Below are positions 55,145-64,000 of a stretch of 64,000 nucleotides of DNA, piece by piece (within the stretch, counting starts at the first letter, position 1; each line of letters starts with the position of its first letter). The translations under genes and the position numbers were made by a program. Where the stretch lies: assembly GCA_010645155.1 (NCBI GenBank), contig JAAGOF010000309.1, positions 144,957 through 208,956 of the forward strand, in the 5' to 3' direction. The notes beneath the pieces were generated by a model. It ran no database searches. It was not told the origin of the DNA and saw nothing but the letters and a program-made list of their open reading frames with translations. Origin of the DNA: Tigriopus japonicus. Lineage: Eukaryota > Arthropoda > Copepoda > Harpacticoida > Harpacticidae.

Positions 55145-55384
55145 GTAACATGTCTTTGGGTATTTCAATCTAAACCTAAAAAGCTATTCGAAATACCGTG
55201 TGTAGTGCATCGTCCGAGAATATTCAGTCTTTAATGTGCTGCCAATTAGAGAAGACCAGATTTGAAATTTATTTTTTGAAAAAAAATAATTTGTCTATTT
55301 TCCCTCAGTTTTTGGGCTATTTTTGACGAAAAGTCTATTTTTGGAAATTAGTTGGTTGATTTCTGCAAAACATCTGCATAATGA
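55145..55384 (+). repeat. Dispersed repeat V, copy 3, right part
   Basis: Continues 54165-54306 after E2, with ctttgggtattt, cctaaaaagctattcg and the block ttattttttgaaaa to gggctatttttgacg that brackets E1 elsewhere. Confidence 0.6.
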
Positions 55385-55560
55385 TGTAGGGTGCGTCAAA
55401 ATTAGTTATCCACTCAAAGAGGATGGAAGTTGTGATATTGAGAAGGTATAATCCAACAAGAATTTAGGATTTGTCATCTAAAATGATGGAAAGTTTAATG
55501 AGTATATCCAGATGAAAGTAGGTACGGCGTTTCAAACTTGTGGCTTGACCTATCCAGGAA
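55385..55560 (+). pseudogene. LINE RT fragment
   Basis: Words SYPLKEDGSCDIEKV and NDGKFNEYIQMKVGTAFQTC match the RT of 742-954 and 10255-10420. In-frame stops are present. Confidence 0.6.
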
Positions 55561-55915
55561 CTCCTGAAAGGGGTGGACACGAACTCCGATTTTTGAAAAA
55601 ATGGTATGAGGCCGAGGCTATATTTTGACACAACGTCATTTATTCCTTATTAACGGCTAAAACTGTTGAACATGTGTTTTGAAAGAATTCAGTCAAACTT
55701 TTTGTGTTAATATTTGTGGACTGGATGTTCTTCACCTTGATTTTAGAGGTCCCAGCACTCTTCTTACTCGTCTCATGAACTTTTGACATTCAGCTCTCCA
55801 AAGGATTTTAGTCCTCATAACGATGAGGAAAATACGTAAATGGAATCTTGCTTCACCCATTAGTCCAACTTCAGTGAAACAATCCTAAACAGAAGTATCT
55901 GTGGAGGTATCTGAG
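55561..55915. other. Interval without a recognised gene
   Basis: AT-rich, no structure noticed. Confidence 0.4.
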
Positions 55916-56009
55916 GCTAGTTTTTTAGACGCAAAGATCGATCTCAAGATCGGACTTATTGTACTTAAGTACGATCTTGAGATCGATCTTTTGCGTCTAA
56001 AAAACTAGC
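55916..56009. repeat. Near-perfect hairpin (37-bp arms)
   Basis: The left arm gctagttttttagacgcaaa continues into gatcgatctcaagatcg. The right arm is its inverse with one extra A, and the loop is about 19 bp. It may be a very short MITE or a recently formed palindrome. Confidence 0.85.
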
Positions 56010-56650
56010 TTCTGGAGTCTTCCATCCTCTTCAACACCTCCACAACGCAGGAACCATTTCCATAGGAAAATGAAAGTACAAGAATGGTCTCATTTTGAAA
56101 CAAGATGGAGTCCAAGTCGGAGTTGTTGTTGGCCCTTCAATAGTTATTGAAGGGCACTTTTGACGGTTCTGGATCAGATCAGCCATCTGATCTGGATTGG
56201 AATAGGAACAATTGCAATCACAATGTCCTTGAGACAAAATGAGTAAAAACATGAGGATCCTTGATTGTGAATTTGATTGAAAATTTTTCGAGTCTTGGGG
56301 CCCACGTCGGGACCACGGGACCACGCAGGACTGGGGCTAAGGGTCCTTCTGGACCAAAGGGTCATGTCTAATCATTGCAGGGATAGGCTCTCCAGGCTTG
56401 ATAAGGTTTGATTGATCTTCTTAGATCCCCTTGTCCAGGAATTAACAATCAGATTGGATGAAAAATCCACACAATTCAATCTTGGTGGGAGTATTTCATT
56501 CTAAAAACTTAGAGAGGGTCCATGTAATCCGGATTAGACTGTCAGATCACCAATTTGGGCTGACTCACTCGAAAGGCAGATCAAAATATTGAGCCCATCC
56601 ATTTCTGGTAGATCCACCTGATAGGTTTCAAAGTCATCTAAATTTGTTCT
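56010..56650. other. Interval downstream of the BEL element
   Basis: No gene recognised. Contains a short hairpin, cccttcaatagttattgaaggg (about 56134-56155), and repeats of atctgatctgg. The missing BEL 3' end and LTR were not found here. Confidence 0.5.
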
Positions 56651-57454
56651 TCATTTGATCGAATTCTTGACACTGAGGACTTCTTCTTTCTTTGTTCCAG
56701 TAGGAAGGTACTCCGATTGCCACAATTTCCACACCTCCTCCACAATGGCCTGAACAAACTTGTAATTGTCCCTTGGGTTGACAATCTTGGGGTCCACGGG
56801 GATAGGCGTAATATTCTTGTTTGAGCGTTGGATCAAGAAATGATTTGGGGTCAATGCTTGGAGATTTTCAGGGTCCCCACCAACGTAAGTGAGTGGTCGT
56901 GAATTTAAGAATCCCGTCACTTCCGCCAACAAAGTCCTCAATTCGGATTCCCACAGATGACGTCTCCGTTGTGCGTGTGTCATGGCCATGTATAAAGCTC
57001 TCTTTGAACTCTTGACCAGAGCTTCATGAATTCCCCCAAAATGTGGTGCTGAGGGTGGTTGGAAGTGCCACGTAATTCTTTTCTTGATCAACTCTTCTTG
57101 TAAGAGCGGGTCACGATCTCTGTCAATCAAGGCTTGTCTCATCTCAGCCTCTGCTCCGCGAAAATTGGTTCCGTTGTCGGAGTACAAATATCTCGGCTTC
57201 CCCCTCAGGTAGCAAAAGGTTCGCAAGCAATTCAAGAAATCGGGAGTCGACTGAGACTGAGCCAACTCTAGATGAACTGACCGGGTAACCACACAAGCAA
57301 TGAGACAGCCATATCTCTTCTCCTTCTTGTTTCGACTGATCCTGATTTCGAAGGGTCCAAAATAATCCACCGAAGTGTGGTAGAAGGGTGGAGCTGGAAT
57401 CAGTCTTTCTCTTGGTAAATCGGCCATTCTTTGAACCAATGGCTTCAACGACAT
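56651..57454 (-). pseudogene. BEL/Pao integrase, truncated at its end
   Basis: The frame starts inside the integrase finger (TCKQMSLKPLVQRMADLPRE on extended reading). The core has SVDYFGPFEIRISRNKKEKR (first Asp), LYSDNGTNFRGAEAEM (second Asp) and HFGGIHEALVKSSKRALYMA (Glu), followed by RPLTYVGGDPENLQALTPNH and the tail WKLWQSEYLPTGTKKEEVLS. It stops before the DUF5641-type C-terminal domain normal in BEL pol, so the 3' end of the element is missing. Confidence 0.8.
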
Positions 57455-57458
57455 CTGC

Positions 57459-60428
57459 TTACATGTAACGCACTGTCATCTGATCTTCTTGACTAACTCC
57501 CGTCCCTTTGGAATCCAGTACTGCTGGCGGACTTGACTCAGCTTGACTAACGATAGCGGGATGTTTGGCGTCATACGGCAATCTTGCCAATCCTGCCCGT
57601 CCACCCACTCTTAAAATCCCATCCGAATCGAGAAACGGTGAAAATTGTGATAATGACGAGCTCTTTGACAATTTATTTTGAATGATGGCTTGCTTGTCTT
57701 CTTGGTAAGCCCAATCCTGCGATTCAACCAGGATAATTCGTTCAGCTTGATTCAATTCGTCTTCAGTTAATGGTCCAATCAAACAAGGTTGATCACTTTC
57801 ACAATCATACTTTCGTCTTCGTACTGTTACCCTCAAGTTGTTCAAATAACGTTGGATCCAACACCGTACTCGCTTGGCTCTCCACCAACTTGAAAATGGG
57901 GATAGATCGAACCACATCGGATGTTCCAAGATCTTCTGAGTGGGATAGACGCTGAAGTCCCACTTGGGACGAACTTCTTCTTTGATGAGACATGGCGCAA
58001 GATCTGGAGGCCATTCTTTCTCAGGCAAAGTGAGGAATTTCGGGCCTCGAATCCAAGACTCGCTGATTAATTCGCCTGGTTCTAAGGCTGATCTCGTCGC
58101 TTCGTCGGAAATGTTCATTTGACCAGGTAGATGGCGCCATTCTTCTGGTTGGGTTAATGTCTGAATTTCTCCGATTCTGTGCGAAACGAAGGGCTTGAAA
58201 AATGTCGAAGTTTGGCGAACCCAATGTCGGGTACAAGTGCTATCGGTCCAGAAAATCCTGCGATCAATTCGCAAGCGGAGTTCTTCTTGAACATACGTGC
58301 ACAACCTTGCTCCCAATAGAGCCGCTTGCAATTCTAACTTGGCGATAGAAATCGTCTTCTTGGGAGCAACGCAGGTTTTCGCCATGACAATCACCACGTC
58401 TGATGAACCGTTCTCGAACACATTTCTCATGTAGACCACGGCTGCGAATGCTTCCTCACTCGCGTCTCCAAAAGTGTGGAGTTCTCTCCGCACGACTTCC
58501 TCAGGGATTCTGTTCAGAACACGTGGAAACTTTATCTCGCCCAAAATCGGTATACACGAGATCCAAACCTTCCACCATTTTATCTCTTCCTTCAGGAGTT
58601 CGGTTGCTTTCAGTGAAGTCTCTTTTTTCATTTGCGTTTGTAGATCCGTGTCCCAGTTCAACCCCAGTAGGTGCAACCTTGCGAGTCTAATCTTTCCTTT
58701 AACCACAAATGGAGCGGCTAAACCCAAGGGCGAGTATATTCCCGCTAATATGGCCAACAAGTTGCGTTTCGTCAAGATCATTTCACCTCGCTTTGAGGCC
58801 TCTGGAACGTTCAGTCTCAAAACGTCATCCACATAATCCCAGATCAACCCGAGAACCGTGGTGACCGAGTCCGTTTTTTTGGTCATCAATTTGAACTGAG
58901 CGTTGTTGGAAAGCCACTTTGTCAATTCAAAATTACCCGTGCTCAATGTCTCCTTGATTGCATGAGACTTGCGATTTGCGTCTTCAATGGTTGGCATTGA
59001 GTCTTCCAGATCATCCACGTAAAAACCCTTCATGATTGTCTCAATGACGTCGGCTTGATCTTTTCCATATTGTTCTGCCGTCTTCTGGAGGGCGGCAATT
59101 GCAATGCAAGGCGAGGGTCCACCTCCAAACGTCAACGAGTTCATTTGAAGTACGGCAATCTCCTTCTCTTTTCCCTTCCAAAGGAATCTGTGCCTCACGG
59201 CATCGTCTTCTGATAGTTTGATTCTTGAAAACATCTCGCTGATATCTGCCACGTACGCCACTTTTTCCTCTCTGAAATGGATGAGGACGTGCGGGAGCTC
59301 GTTTTGAAGCTTAGGGCCCGCCTCCAAGCAGTCGTTGAGACTCACTCCTTCCGTCTTTGCTGAACTATCAAAGACAACTCGCAGCTTCTCCCTTTTCTCG
59401 TTCTTATAAACGCCATGATGCGGTAGAAAGTATTGGGCTTCATCCAGATGTGGGTCTCCGGGCAAGGGTGCATCCTTGGAATCGTATTCATAAACGACCT
59501 CACTGTAGCCTTGGCTCAAGTACTTGTCCATGGCCAATTGATAATCTTGGGCGTACTTTGGGTCTCGCTCGCATTTCTTCAAGGTTGCCTGGAATCGTTT
59601 CTCGGCATCTTTAAGGTTATTCTTCAAGGTTGGGGCATCCCTCTTCCATGGTAAAGAAGCCACATAACCCTCTCCTTCCTTCCGATCCAAAAGGTTGTTC
59701 TTGATGAAGTTCAAGGTTTTGTCTTCTTTCTCTTGAACTCGAGATCTCTGCTGGACTTCTGTGCCAAATGATTCTCCATCGAAGAACTTCTGAACCGCGT
59801 CCGATTCCCGATCTACTTGAGTCCAAAAGGAATCAAAAGACACTTTTCCTTCTTGCGTGGAACCGCATGGTCCTCTTGCAATCCATCCAAAAATAGTCTT
59901 CACAACGTAATGTTCACTCGGGCCTCCGTTTCTTGTTTCTAACGGCTTTTGAAAATCCACCAGATCTTGCCCGATTAGGATGTCAGGCTCACCTCCGACG
60001 TCTTGAAGTGGGAGGTCCTTTAGATGAGCGAAGTTGGCCTTTACATCGTTCCAAACCGATGTCTTCTGACCTTGAGTGATGGAATCCATTGTCCAAGCCT
60101 GGATCGTCTGATCTTGGGTTTCACCAAAGGGCGTCCTCAATTTGAAAGACACTTGGCTTGTGTTCACTTCCATTGTTTGACCTCCAGAACCGCCTACAGT
60201 GGCTTTTTGAAAGTTCTTCTTCTTTAAGCCAGCTTTCTTTCGAAATCGTTCGGTAATCAGCGTAGTATTCGAACAATTATCAATCATGATCGTCACGGGG
60301 AGAACCCTCCCATTGCTGCCAACGACGTCAGCCCGAATCAAACCCAAAGAAACCTGCGGTCCTCGTCCCACTTGGGTTGTGTGGGTAATCAGTTGCTTCC
60401 CTTCAGGACCGTTTAAACCGTTTTCCAT
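57459..60428 (-). pseudogene. BEL/Pao Pol: protease, RT and RNase H
   Basis: A 989-codon frame. The protease-like domain has TIMIDNCSNTTLITERFRKK and GEPDILIGQDLV. RT: REKLRVVFDSSAKTEGVSLN, VAYVADISEMFSRIKLSEDD, RFLWKGKEKEIAVLQMNSL and MKGFYVDDLEDSMPTIEDA (YVDD intact). RNase H-like: HTFGDASEEAFAAVVYMRN, then KTISIAKLELQAALLGARL and FWTDSTCTRHW. At its end the integrase finger is damaged: after LPYDAKHPAIVSQAE the frame shifts (RQQYWIPKGRELVKKIR lies in another frame and is followed by TGA), and the HH part of the finger is missing. It therefore looks recently disabled. Confidence 0.85.
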
Positions 60429-60470
60429 CTTTTGATTTTTGATCTCATGACGATGAAGGAGATAATGACC

Positions 60471-61790
60471 TCACTCACTACAATCATCAACATTGCATTT
60501 GTAACTTCTGTGACAGTCACGAGCTCTGTGACCAGTTCTCAAACATTTGAAGCACAAGCGTTCGTTCTGCACCCAACGAAGTTTCTCATCCACGGACTTC
60601 TGGGTGAATGTTGAGCATTTGAAAAGAGGATGCCACGGACCTGTGCACACTGGACACAGATTGTCCAGTCGATCTCCTCCTTTGGGTTCAACAGTCGTAC
60701 TGTAGGTTTGACTCGAGCGTGGTTTCTCTCGTGTGCGTTGTCGTTCCACGGGCTCCATTCCCGCCGACACAACGTTCTTAGCATCTTGAGCGAGTTCTCC
60801 AACCCACTCACTGAATAATTCCATGGAATCCCCATTTTCTCTTCTGAATCGTCTCCATTGAATCTTCTCACTCAACGGAAGCTTTTCTTCCAACTCAGCC
60901 ATTAAATGTTCGGTCTCACTTGGTCCCAGATTTAGACCGGCTAACAGGACTTGGATTTCTACGGCAAATCTGTTTATTGAAACTGGATCTCCCGCTCTAA
61001 CCTTCTCAATGGTTTGAATCTTGTTGAGGTGAATCACCCTCTGCAATCTTGGATCTCCGTATCGATTCTTCAATAACGTCAATGCTTTCCAATACATATC
61101 TTGACCTCCGGTGATATTCTTCAAAAGAAGTGCGGGTTCCCCTTTAAGCGACAACTTTAAAAGGCAAAGCATCTCCTCTGGTGAGCGTGGAGTTTGATGA
61201 ATCAATGCGCGAAACATAGTGATAAACTCCTTCCATTCGCATGGATCACCCGAAAACTCGTTGAGCGTCATCTTCAAAGGGGTTTGGTAACCACCTTTGC
61301 ACTCCTCGGGACCGTTGCTTAATTCGCCAACAAGCTTCCCGATCCAATCATCAACAGCTCGAGGCTTTTGAGATTCCTGAAGCCATCTTGGAACTAACGA
61401 ATCCACTTCCGGCGGGATAGTGGGGTTTAGTTTGTCAGACTTGGCGTGTTTTGGCGACTGGACGCCTATCCTTTCTGTGGCGTGTTTCTGGGCAGGGCTT
61501 CTCCCTTGATTCCACCTAAAATCTACTTGATCGCTTCCAAAAAGTGTATCGGTCTCATCTGCTCGAGCTTCCAGATGATCTTGGACTTGACCCACCTTAT
61601 CAACCACGCGGTTATCCTCTCCCAAGAGCATTTCCTCGATCTGGTCTCTCTGTTCGTCGCCAATTTCCTCGAGTCTCATAGCTTCTTTGGTCACTACTTC
61701 CAAGTCCTTCATGACCTTCTCCAAGGCTTCAATCTTACGCCTTAGTGCCGTCCTCAAGATGCGCTCGTCCGATTTGAGGTCCAGGTCCAA
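60471..61790 (-). CDS. BEL/Pao Gag
   Basis: A 439-codon frame; the ATG at 61790 is the first in-frame Met, but in-frame coding-like text (RIWKIDFKTRISSLKRNITR) continues upstream to about 61870, so the true start may be further out or non-canonical. A coiled N-terminal region is followed by a DUF1759-type capsid (LNEFSGDPCEWKEFITMFRA, LLKLSLKGEPALLLKNI) and zinc fingers (LCPVCTGPWHPLFKC, LCFKCLRTGHRARDCHRSYK). It stops with TGA right after NVDDCSE. Pol is in the same frame 14 codons on, so one TGA separates Gag from Pol. Confidence 0.8.
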   Translation of the reverse strand: MDLDLKSDERILRTALRRKIEALEKVMKDLEVVTKEAMRLEEIGDEQRDQIEEMLLGEDNRVVDKVGQVQDHLEARADETDTLFGSDQVDFRWNQGRSPAQKHATERIGVQSPKHAKSDKLNPTIPPEVDSLVPRWLQESQKPRAVDDWIGKLVGELSNGPEECKGGYQTPLKMTLNEFSGDPCEWKEFITMFRALIHQTPRSPEEMLCLLKLSLKGEPALLLKNITGGQDMYWKALTLLKNRYGDPRLQRVIHLNKIQTIEKVRAGDPVSINRFAVEIQVLLAGLNLGPSETEHLMAELEEKLPLSEKIQWRRFRRENGDSMELFSEWVGELAQDAKNVVSAGMEPVERQRTREKPRSSQTYSTTVEPKGGDRLDNLCPVCTGPWHPLFKCSTFTQKSVDEKLRWVQNERLCFKCLRTGHRARDCHRSYKCNVDDCSE

Positions 61791-61870
61791 GAGGTTGATC
61801 CGCCTGGTGATATTTCGCTTGAGCGAACTGATCCGGGTCTTGAAGTCAATCTTCCAGATCCGGCTCGAAG

Positions 61871-62136
61871 GACCACTTGAATGGTCCGACGAATTTCAGT
61901 GGTTTGCTAGTGGACTGTATAGTAATTCACTCGAGCACACAAGATCCGATTTCCTTTATATATATTTCAGTCTCTTCAAGAACGTTCTTCTTTTTTTTTC
62001 CCCGCTGAACCTCTACCCCCTCTTTACAGGTTTTTTTTCTTCTCACACTCGTTCCTCTTCCTCAGGGAGCCCCCTTTCGTTGCGTTTCGCCCGAACACAC
62101 TCTTTCATTCACTCATTCATGGCTGAACTTGTCTTC
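61871..62136 (-). other. Putative BEL 5' LTR/leader
   Basis: On the minus strand this starts about TGTTCGGGCGAAACG (62095) and contains tatatataaagg, a TATA-like word. It lies where the 5' LTR should be. No matching 3' LTR was found, so the assignment is by position only. Confidence 0.35.
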
Positions 62137-62402
62137 AAAACACCAACATCGGACTGATTTTTGGGCGTGGGGTTGACCTCTACCAAGGCTAGGACTTGGC
62201 TGGACCCGCTTGAAACACAGGGAACACTGATTTGCGCAATATCTTTTGGAATTTTGGTCGATTTCCGTTTGATATTCGGCTCCCAACATGGCCGTTTGTA
62301 CTTCTTGTTTACTTACGAACTCTCGGCCTCATACCGGAAGTTGCGTGATGGAGAAATTCCGCGAGTTCGTATCCAGTATTTATACTATTTTATAGGTTAT
62401 CC
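62137..62402. repeat. Repeat Z, copy 2 (uninterrupted)
   Basis: Same sequence as 40757-40910 joined to 41620-41745; ends in ataggttatccctg. It shows the empty site of MITE W1. Class unknown. Confidence 0.7.
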
Positions 62403-62870
62403 CTGATCTATCGCGCTTTCATGTCCAGAGTTAAATAATGTTACAATGCTGTACAAGTTTGCACATGTCAATTGTTCAGTCTCATCAAATGAGAACTTTC
62501 CTATACTTTTGTAACTGTATTGATGTGAACCAGACATCGCAAGAACAATAAAGAAAGGCGCCCGTTGTGGCAGGGGATGGAGTTGTCTGGGCCTGAGGCC
62601 GGCTAAGTAGCCCAGATTGGTTATGACTAGAGCAAGTAAAAAAAATTTTAAAATTATTAAATAATTTTAAATTATTTGGCCACTTTTTCAGATTTTCAAT
62701 TATTTTTGCCCAAATTAAAAAAAAAAAAAACATTCTTCCTCTACCAAAAAAGAAGGTCGTACGCTGTTTGAAAAAACCGCCTCAAAAGATGCAACTTCAG
62801 GCGGAAGCAGCTGCCAGGGGCCAGCCGATTTAAACAACAATACGATCGAATTTTGCGAATTTAGTGCAAA
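62403..62870. other. Upstream region of the hAT-type gene
   Basis: Contains AT palindromes (aaattattaaataattt, about 62651-62668). The motif ccaggggccag (62814-62824) resembles a hAT TIR start (CAGGGG), but its partner would lie outside the window. No gene. Confidence 0.4.
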
Positions 62871-64000
62871 ATGGTGGCTCTTAATGCGATGCAGAGAGCG
62901 AAATTGCTCTCTAAAGGGAATGAGTCCCCGAACACGCCCTTTAAGTTCGTGTCGCCGAACAACGACATCGTGCTGTGCACGTACTGCGAGAAGACCTTCA
63001 ACGTGAAGCAAAGCTGTGACCTGAGGCAGCACTCTACAACGAGTGTGCACGAGGCAAATAAGAGGCTCAAGTCAAAGAAGCGAACGGCTCTTCAGGCGAC
63101 TTTGGAGGAGGTGACTGCTGGAGGGAAATTGATGTCGCCGGCTGAGGCCATGCACAAAGAGCTCTGCGAGGCCCTGCTCTCTGCGGACATCCCCATCTTC
63201 AAAATGCACAACCCGGAGCTGAAGAAGTTCCTCGAGAAGAACATTGGCAAGACCATGCCCAGTGAGGCCAGCCTCAGGCAGAAATATGTCCCCATATGCT
63301 ACCATGAGGTCGTTGCCAAAATGAGAGAAGAGATTGGCCAGGCCTCAATCTGGGTCAGCTCTGACTGTGCCAAAGACTCAACTGGACGTGAGGTTGCCAA
63401 CGTCGTCGTCGGAAAGTTGGACAGCGACTCGTTTTCTCCGCCGTTTCTGGCCAAAGTGGCGTTCCTGGAGACGGCGAACGGCGACAACATGGCCCGCCTC
63501 ATCAACGACACGACGCGCATGCTTGACCCGAATTTCGACGGAGAACGGCTCCGCGTGTTTGTCAGCGATGCGGCCCCGTACATGCTCAAGTGCGGCCGGA
63601 GCCTTCAGGTCTTCTTTCCGAAAGTTCTTCACGTCACATGTGCCTGCCACGGACTGGCCCTGTAAGTCACCTTTTGGCCCCAAAAATACGTGAAAAATTG
63701 CACTTAACATGATTGAGGCTTGCATTCTTTCTTTTTTCAGAGTCTGTGAGAAAGTGCAGGACCTCTTCCCGGACGTGAACCGGCTGATCGCGTCGGTCAA
63801 AATGGTCTTCGTCAAGGCTCCTACCCGTCGCCAGGCCTACCACGAGAGCTGCCCCGAGTTGCCTCTCCCGCCAGAGCCAGTTGTGACGAGATGAGGGACG
63901 TGGCTCGAGGCAGCTGTCTTCTACGCCAGCAACCTGACCAAAGTGCGCGACGTCGTCAACAGCTTTGACCAGACCGAAGCCAAGAGCATCAGGGAAAGCC
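62871..64000 (+). pseudogene. hAT-type transposase or derived gene, partial, one premature stop
   Basis: Exon 1 (62871 to about 63663) encodes 264 codons. A BED-like zinc finger, VLCTYCEKTFNVKQSCDLRQ then HSTTSVHEANKR (residues about 34-65), is followed by a transposase-like region: SIWVSSDCAKDSTGREVANV (Asp), then RVFVSDAAPYMLKCGRSLQV (second Asp) and LHVTCACHGLAL. A short intron fits (gccct/gtaagt at about 63662, ttttttcag before 63741), restoring LVCEKVQDLFPDVNRLIASV. The frame then meets TGA where TRWGTWLEAA is expected (about 63892-63894, TGG to TGA) and continues in frame as GTWLEAAVFYASNLTKVRDV to the window edge. It resembles the CGG-repeat-binding/hAT-like genes common in arthropods. 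Base composition is visibly more G+C-rich than the neighbours. The intron is also compatible with a domesticated gene. Confidence 0.65.

Larger units (their letters stand above)
54307..55150. mobile_element. Inverted-repeat element E2, carrying P2 and a SINE
   Basis: The outer arms begin ttgacatgtcaaactcagg and end in the inverse ccctgagtaacatgtc, with paired words gagccaaacgaaaactgga and tccagttttcgtttggctcc; the arms are about 90 bp. The left-end word resembles the E1 end (TTGACTTGTCAGACTC). It interrupts repeat V. Target duplication is not clear. Confidence 0.65.

Overview
This is a metazoan, probably arthropod (possibly crustacean), genomic window that is almost entirely transposable-element sequence. 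The evidence is spliceosomal introns with GT-AG borders, a kinesin-3 (KIF13/Khc-73 type) CAP-Gly domain, and a dense mix of non-LTR retrotransposons, Ty3/Gypsy and BEL/Pao LTR elements, Tc1/mariner, hAT and Mutator-like DNA elements and tRNA-derived SINEs. No prokaryotic feature is present. The species cannot be fixed from sequence alone.

Layout. 1-4.5 kb: decayed LINE fragments, one with a 5' inversion. 5.35-10.2 kb: one large inverted-repeat element that contains a LINE fragment, two MITEs, a Mutator-like element (itself interrupted) and a hAT remnant. 10.2-13.8 kb: LINE and Gypsy scraps, two minisatellites, and a nearly intact Tc1 transposase inside a long-TIR element. 13.8-21.6 kb: three LINEs on the minus strand and a mariner remnant; one LINE carries a 451-bp deletion derivative of a Gypsy element. 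22.3 kb: a host-like exon. 22.9-41.7 kb: BEL remnant, a mariner split by a Gypsy element (24457-28153) and a hAT MITE, a young full-length Gypsy element (29878-33970), and a tangle of Gypsy remnants, fold-backs and MITEs. 42.0-43.0 kb: two exons encoding a CAP-Gly domain. 43-47.8 kb: AT-rich DNA with MITEs and a 291-bp assembly gap. 47820-53346: an apparently intact Gypsy element with identical LTRs, a 1509-codon Gag-Pol frame and an extra membrane-protein frame. 53.5-56 kb: fold-backs and a nested SINE. 56.6-61.9 kb: a damaged BEL/Pao element. 62.9-64 kb: a hAT-type or transposon-derived gene that runs off the end.

The only candidate host gene is the 3' end of a KIF13/Khc-73-like kinesin on the plus strand. 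Exons 22272-22616, 41972-42154 and 42910-43034 are joined by matching intron phases and clean splice sites, which would make 22617-41971 a 19-kb intron filled with nested transposons. Everything else is best read as successive insertions; target-site duplications, exact empty-site reading frames and LTR identity give the order of many of them.

Most interesting items: the extra ORF (52683-53171) in the intact Gypsy element; the 451-bp LTR derivative whose primer-binding region carries about 50 nt of tRNA-Trp complement; and the TE-packed kinesin intron. All family assignments were made by eye from recognised motifs, not by database search.
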